A DNA stretch of 64,000 bases from Arion vulgaris (lineage: Eukaryota > Mollusca > Gastropoda > Stylommatophora > Arionidae), in assembly GCA_020796225.1 (NCBI GenBank), contig CM036759.1, positions 2,006,782 to 2,070,781 on the forward strand, given 5' to 3'. The notes beneath the pieces are model-generated. The model saw nothing but the letters and a program-made list of their open reading frames with translations. It was not told the origin of the DNA and made no database searches. Both the position numbers and the translations under genes were made by a program. Shown here one piece after another: positions 58,313 to 64,000 of this stretch; positions within the stretch are counted from its first letter, which is position 1, and each line of letters begins with the position of its first letter.

Positions 58313-58620
58313 CTGTTGGGGAACAATAAGAGAGAAACAATTATACAATTTTGATCACTTACACAGACTACCTCTGTTGGGGAACAATAAGAGAGAAACA
58401 ATTATACAATTTTGATCAATGACACAGACTACCTCTGTTGGGGAACAATAAGAGAGAAACAATTATACAATTTTGATCAATGACACAGACTACCTCTGTT
58501 GGGGAACAATAAGAGAGAAACAATTATACAATTTTGATCACTTACACAGACTACCTCTGTTGGGGAACAATAAGAGAGAAACAATTATACAATTTTGATC
58601 CATTACAAAGACTACCTCTG
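58312..58620. repeat. 61-bp array that includes a real splice acceptor
   Basis: Five copies of a unit containing 'tctgttggggaacaataaga' and 'caattatacaattttgatca'. On the minus strand every unit carries the pyrimidine tract and the CCCCAACAG acceptor of the exon at 58,240-58,312. Confidence 0.93.
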
Positions 58621-59097
58621 TAAAAAAAAACTAATAACAATTGTTGATCTCATGTAACAATGATAACAGCTTGAGTTTATGATGTGTTTGAACATATCTC
58701 TCTTTCCCATGCCTATAGTTTGTGTGTGCATGTCTATGTTTGTGAAGGTGTTTCGGGTACAAGTCGTTGGTGCCTATCTTGAATTTAGTGTACAGGTGGT
58801 GTCTCTTTCTTTTGTGACCAGTCCGGTCAGTATGCACACCTGAGAAGAAAGAGGTAGCCCACTTACACCAGCATCCAAGACAAACGGTATGGTGTGGCTT
58901 ACAATCTGAGGCAGACGGTTGTCTTTACTAGAGAATCCGAAATCACCATCTAGTGACAATGCAGAAGAAGAAGTAAAGGTATTTGACAATGAATGGGCTA
59001 GAAAATTCACTTTGCCCTCGGTGCTAGTATTTATCACATCTAACCTACTGTTTGTTTCTGATTTTGTTTTTATAAGTTTCAGTTTTATTGTTGTTAA
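58621..59097. other. Unassigned sequence with a modest minus-strand open frame
   Basis: The minus strand is open for about 87 codons (58,774-59,037), including SLSNTFTSSSALSLDGDFGF. Possible donors near its end do not match the phase needed by the exon at 58,240-58,312. I see no FERM similarity and do not call it an exon. Confidence 0.3.
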
Positions 59098-59440
59098 TCC
59101 CGAGTTTTACTGATGTTAATCTTAAGTTTTACTGATGTTAATCTTAAGTTTTACTGATATTAATCTGAAGTTTTACTGATGTTAATCCCAAGTTTTACTG
59201 ATGTTAATCCCGAGTTTTACTGATGTTAATCCCGAGTTTTACTGTTGTTAATCCTGAGTGTTACTGATGTTAATCTGAAGTTTTACTGATGTTAATCCCG
59301 AGTTTTACTGATGTTAATCTGAAGTTTTACTGATGTTAATCCCAAGTTTTACTGATGTTAATCCCGAGTTTTACTGATGTTAATCTGAAGTTTTACTGAT
59401 GTTAATCTAAAGTTTTACTGATGTTAATCTTGAATCTTAT
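59098..59440. repeat. 22-bp array
   Basis: About fifteen copies of 'gttttactgatgttaatccc' with cga/aag variants. It ends about 20 bp before the TA-flanked MITE. Confidence 0.9.
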
Positions 59441-59458
59441 CTTTTGAAACTATTTCTA

Positions 59459-60306
59459 CAGGGTGTTCAAGATAAAAGTAACCCCATTGACAAATCAAAA
59501 GTTGCCAGGTATGCATTGCATTTTGTCTATTTACTATTCAAACCGTTTCTGACTAGCTCGTCCTTTCATCACATTTTTCATTGCCCTTCCTACACCATAA
59601 TTACACACCATCACAAAAATATGTGCACATGTGTGCTATACTATGTCATAATTACACACCATCACAAAAATATGTGCACATGTGTGCTATACTATGTCAT
59701 AATTACACACCATCACAAAAATATGTGCACATGTGTGCCCTATACTATGTCATAATTACACACCATCACAAAAATATGTGCTCATGTGTACTTATACTCT
59801 GTCATAATTACACACCATCAAAAAAATATGTGCGCATGTGTGCACTATACTATGTCATAATTACACACCATCACAAAAATATGTGCACATGTGTGCCCTA
59901 TACTATGTCATAATTACACACCATCACAAAAATATGTGCACATGTGTGCCCTATACTATGTCATAATTACACACTATCACAAAAATATGTGCACATGTGT
60001 GCCCTATACTATGTCATAATTACACACTATCACAAAAATATGTGCACATGTGTGCCCTATACTATGTCATAATTACACACTATCACAAACATATGTGCAC
60101 ATGTGTGCCCTATACTATGTCATAATTACACACCATCACAAAAATATGTGCACATGTGTGCCCTATACTATGTCATAATTACACACCATCACAAAAATAT
60201 GTGCTCATGTGTGCCCTATACTATGTCATAATTGAACCTTCTCATTTTCATAAACATATGCCAAATTGACCCCCTTGATGAAGCTACTTTTATCTTGAAC
60301 AACCTG
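59459..60306. mobile_element. TA-flanked MITE carrying an internal minisatellite
   Basis: The ends are inverted repeats. The left end reads CAGGGTGTTCAAGATAAAAG, and the right end in reverse complement reads CAGGTTGTTCAAGATAAAAG, differing at one position in about 22. TA dinucleotides flank both ends (59,457-58 and 60,307-308). CAGGGTGTTC ends with a TA duplication fit Tc1/mariner-type elements. It has no transposase. About 650 of its 848 bp are a 51-53-bp tandem array (59,588-60,235). Confidence 0.78.
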
Positions 60307-60309
60307 TAA

Positions 60310-60450
60310 TAATTTATCTGTCTTATCCTGCACATAAACACAGCAGATATTGGTTATCAGACTGATGTCATCTGTATAGTTCAGATCCTCCAGGTCAGAG
60401 GTCAAATGTCCACTTAATGCCAGAATATCTTCCCTTTGTGAATTATTTCA
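60310..60450 (-). mobile_element. Possible LINE reverse-transcriptase relic
   Basis: The minus strand reads GHLTSDLEDLNYTDDISLIT. This resembles the DLDFADDIALL catalytic box of non-LTR reverse transcriptases with F/A changed to Y/T. The flanks show little else. Confidence 0.35.
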
Positions 60451-60659
60451 TGTCAAAGGACAGATAGAATAAACAAGATGATGTTTATGTCTGGATAATG
60501 CAAAGAGTAAAGAGTGGGATAAATGTAAACAATTTAAACAGAATGAGGTCAAAGCAAACAAAAATGGAAGTTTAACATGCAGATCAGGAAGAAGATGTCA
60601 CAATATGGTAGTTGAGGAGAGGAAGGGAGAGATAAGGGAACAAGTAGTAAGGTACATAT

Positions 60660-61930
60660 TGAGAGCATCACTGTGACAAGGATTTAATTGGAAGAAGACA
60701 CCTGGAGAGCATCACTGTGACAAAGATTTAATTGAAAGAAGGGACCTGGAGAGCATCTAGACATGGATGTAATTGGAAGAGGACACCTGGAGAGCATCTA
60801 GACATGGATTTAATTGGAAGAGGACACCTGGAGAGCATCTAGACATGGATTTAATTGGAAGAAGGCACCTGGAGAGCATCTAGACATGGATGTAATTGGA
60901 AGAAGGGACCTGAGAGCATCACTGTGACAAGGATTTAATTGGAAGAAGACACCTGGAGAGCATCACTGTGACAAGGATTTAATTGGAAGAAGACACTTGG
61001 AGAGCATCACTGTGACAAGGATTTAATTGGAAGAAGACACCTGGAGAGCATCACTGTGACAAGGATTTAATTGGAAGAAGACACCTGGAGAGCATCACTG
61101 TGACAAGGATTTAATTGGAAGAAGGCACCTGGAGAGCATCTAGACATGGATTTAATTGGAAGAAGGCACCTGGAGAGCATCTAGACATGGATTTAATTGG
61201 AAGAAGACACCTGGAGAGCATCACTGTGACAAGAATTTAATTGGAAGAAGGCACCTGGAGAGCATCACTGTGACAAGGATTTAATTGGAAGAAGGCACCT
61301 GGAGAGCATCTAGACATGGATGTAATTGGAAGAAGGGACCTGGAGAGCATCACTGTGACAAGGATTTAATTGGAAGAAGACACCTGGAGAGCATCACTGT
61401 GACAAGGATTTAATTGGAAGAAGACACTTGGAGAGCATCACTGTGACAAGGATTTAATTGGAAGAAGACACCTGGAGAGCATCACTGTGACAAGGATTTA
61501 ATTGGAAGAAGACACCTGGAGAGCATCACTGTGAAAAGGATTTAATTGGAAGAAGGCACCTGGAGAGCATCTAGACATGGATTTAATTGAAAGAAGGCAC
61601 CTGGAGAGCATCACTGTGACAAGGATTTAATTGGAAGAAGACACCTGGAGAGCATCACTGTGACAAGGATTTAATTGGAAGAAGGCACCTGGAGAGCATC
61701 ACTGTGACAAGGATTTAATTGGAAGAAGGCACCTGGAGAGCATCACTGTGACAAGGATTTAATTGGAAGAAGACACCTGGAGAGCATCACTGTGACAAGG
61801 ATTTAATTGGAAGAAGACACCTGGAGAGCATCACTGTGACAAGGATTTAATTGGAAGAAGGCACCTGGAGAGCATCTAGACATGGATGTAATTGGAAGAG
61901 GACAGCTGGAGAGCATTTAGAGAAGGATGT
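60660..61930. repeat. Two-type (44/41-bp) tandem array with higher-order copying
   Basis: About 30 units share 'cacctggagagcatc' and 'aattggaagaag' and differ in the middle: 'actgtgacaaggattt' (type 1) or 'tagacatggat' (type 2). A multi-unit block starting 'gaagggacctg' occurs at about 60,899 and again at about 61,330. Confidence 0.93.
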
Positions 61931-62040
61931 TATGAGAGGACACCTGGAGAGTAATTTGACAAGAATATTATGACAGGAGAAAGCACTGTGACAAGACAAA
62001 TTATTGGGGAAAAGATCAAGTAAGAAAATACTGAACATCT

Positions 62041-63062
62041 AAACCCTTTCATCATCACAGGTGCCGCCTACATCGAAGGTTGGCTGCAATGAATTCCAGC
62101 ATCCTCTGTCTTTCGCCTTGGTGTTGCACACTGCCAGACTGTAACCTGTCCATTTCTTAAAGTTTCTCCACTTATCCTCGGTCTTCTCTTGCTCTTCTCC
62201 TCAACTTTCCCTCTAGTAAATGTTTTATCATGGTGTCATGCCTTTTATGTGCCCAAAATACTTTACTGTCTAAATTTTATTTCTTAATAATTGTTTCTTC
62301 ATGCCTAGTTTTCCTAAAACTTGTTTATTTGTCTGTTTTCTGTCCATGAAACTCTGCTTATTCTTCTATATATCCACATCTCAAATGCATCAATTCTGTC
62401 TTCTAACTGCTTGTTCATTGTCCATGTTTCGAGCCATACATTAATATAGGATATATATAGCATTTGATCATTCTAATTTTAGCCTGTTTGTAATTTGTTT
62501 GGATGTCAGTAACTTTCTCATACTATTGAAATTATCCTGGCCATTCCTATTCTCTTTTTAATTTCAGTTATACATCTGCCATCATCTGTTATCATCTGAC
62601 CGAGATAGGTAGCTTTTACTTGATGTAGTAATTCTCATGTATTTTTATATTCATTTTAGGTTTTCCATTTCCTTGTTGATTACCATAGTTTTGTTTTCTG
62701 TATGTTAATGTCTAATCCATATTCCTTGCTAGTTCTGTCCAATTGGTCCACTAATTCTTGTAGATCTTGTTCATTTCTGCTACCAATACTGTGTCATCTG
62801 CATATCTTAAGTTATTTATTATTTTCCATTGATCTTGAGTCCTGGCATTCCCTCTAGTTGTTTGAAGATTTTCTTGTGTAGATGTGTTAAATAGGCTTGG
62901 TGACAGTATGCATCCTTGTCTCACTCCTCTCTTTATGTCTATGTATGGAGAGTAGCTATTTTCATATTTTATTATTGCTGTCTGTTCCCAGTATATGTTA
63001 CTTATTAGTCTGATATCATCTCCATCTAGGCCTATTTCTTGTAGACATATGATTAGCTTTTC
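62041..63062 (-). mobile_element. LINE reverse-transcriptase fragment (copy B)
   Basis: Same element as the fragment at 7,930-9,000 and collinear with it over about 1 kb, differing by scattered substitutions and indels. The YADD box is intact here (LRYADDTVLVAE on the minus strand near 62,790). Copy B is truncated at the 5' side right after the codons for EKLIICL, at 63,062. Frameshifts make it inactive. Confidence 0.85.
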
Positions 63063-63724
63063 ACATGAAAAATCTCAACCTTATGACATGAAAAATAAAT
63101 AGCAGAAATATTTAATTTCCAGAGGAACAGGACATTGTGCAGCTCCATGCTCACCTATGCCAGCTGTTACGAAACATAAGAGAGACATTTATACATGATA
63201 TATGTTAAACTATTACATACATGAATGTCTTGACTTGATGTTCTTCCCCCAGGCTGATGTCAGTGAGACTAGTACTGAAAGAGAATAGAGCAAGCAAGAT
63301 GCAACAATGAAGCAAGCTGGGAGCATACCACATTCAATGTGTGTGCATTATGTGTGTGTGTGTGTTGGGGTGAAGTGTGTGCAGGGGGAGGGGGATGGAG
63401 GGAGAAAACACACAAGAACAATGGCAAACTGTATGTTGGAATACATATCATGCAGAAATGTTCACATTTACAAACAAAATTTATCATGCCTAATAAAGTA
63501 TAGATCAACAAGATTACCAGATTACAAGCCAAAATGAACACACAATATTATTGTTATGCTGTCGGTACAGTAAACAATAACCAAGATTGTGGGATAACAT
63601 TTTATAGCAACTTATATCACAAACATCATGCTGAACAAATGATACATCAATGCAAGCTAGGTCTCACAGTACTTAGAACTATGGTAGCCATTATTCTCAA
63701 ACATCAACTACTTGTCCTACTGTT
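63063..63724. other. Mostly unique sequence with weak exon candidates
   Basis: It includes a short (GT)n at 63,345-63,365 and the weak plus-strand exon candidates listed separately. No FERM-domain similarity seen on the minus strand. Confidence 0.3.
63123..63288 (+). CDS. Weak candidate exons, plus strand
   Basis: TTTAATTTCCAG is followed by an open frame EEQDIVQLHAHLCQLLRNIR and then ETFIHDIC before a stop. The sharp acceptor GATGTTCTTCCCCCAG at 63,252 precedes ADVSETSTERE and a stop at 63,288. The two acceptors look good but no proper donor links them. No family recognised. Confidence 0.15.
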
Positions 63725-63958
63725 CCATCACTTGGTTTATGTTTCTTCCATCACTTGGCTTATGTTTCTTCCATCACTTGGCTTATGTTTCTTCCATCAC
63801 TTGGCTTATGTTTCTTCCATCACTTGGCTGATGTTTCTTCCATCACTTGGCTTATGTTTCTTCCATTATTTTAGGCTTATGTTTCTTCCATCACTTGGCT
63901 TATGTTTCTTCCATCACTTGGCTTATGTTTCTTCCATCCACTTGGCTTATGCTTTCTA
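63725..63958. repeat. 23-bp array
   Basis: About ten copies of 'catcacttggcttatgtttc' plus 'ttc'. It reaches almost to the end of the window. Confidence 0.93.
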
Positions 63959-64000
63959 GTTAATTATGGACTATGTCTTTTTCTTCTTCTTTCTCTAATC

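Noticed and set aside
58774..59037. Upstream phosphatase exon
   Set aside because: Its candidate donors give phase 0, whereas the exon at 58,240-58,312 needs two leftover bases. There is no FERM similarity.

Overview
The window is eukaryotic: AT-rich DNA with GT-AG introns, APE-type non-LTR retrotransposons, tRNA-like SINEs, a mariner remnant and two short inverted-repeat transposons. The SINE core, which contains 'GTAAAAGAACCC' and 'GGCAAAATTC', resembles SINE cores I associate with molluscs and other lophotrochozoans. An invertebrate, perhaps a mollusc, is my best guess. This is an inference from repeat style and from a single Pez-type phosphatase, not a species call.

One protein-coding gene can be reconstructed with confidence. 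It is a minus-strand orthologue of the FERM-PTP family (vertebrate PTPN14/PTPN21, Drosophila Pez). Eleven exons cover the linker and the whole phosphatase domain, from about 58,312 down to the stop codon at 18,578. They include a 1,955-bp linker exon with two PPPY motifs, the pTyr-loop exon, the WPD-loop exon, the HCSAGVGRTG exon and the Q-loop terminal exon. The N-terminal FERM exons were not found and probably lie beyond position 64,000. Splice phases agree between all exons except around 39,592-39,710, which is frame-broken, and one missing base near 52,548.

The rest is mainly tandem repeats. By my tally about half of the window is minisatellite, in roughly fifty separate arrays with units of 5 to 96 bp. 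The largest is about 10.4 kb of a nearly invariant 96-bp unit (about 108 copies) in the 15-kb intron between the WPD-loop and P-loop exons. Several arrays have copied a functional piece of their surroundings: a splice donor, a splice acceptor, part of a coding exon, or part of a LINE or SINE.

Layout: 1-18.5 kb holds repeats, LINE fragments, a TTAA-flanked MITE and a mariner relic, downstream of the phosphatase. 18.5-58.3 kb is the phosphatase gene, with a near-complete LINE (45.3-48.6 kb) in one intron. 58.3-64 kb is probably a further intron, with repeats, a TA-flanked MITE carrying a minisatellite, and a second copy of the 8-kb LINE fragment. Some plus-strand exon candidates (3.4, 49.4-49.95 and 63.1-63.3 kb) are recorded at low confidence.

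I found no CRISPR, operon, phage or defence-type system. The long open frames inside the arrays are best explained by unit lengths divisible by three.
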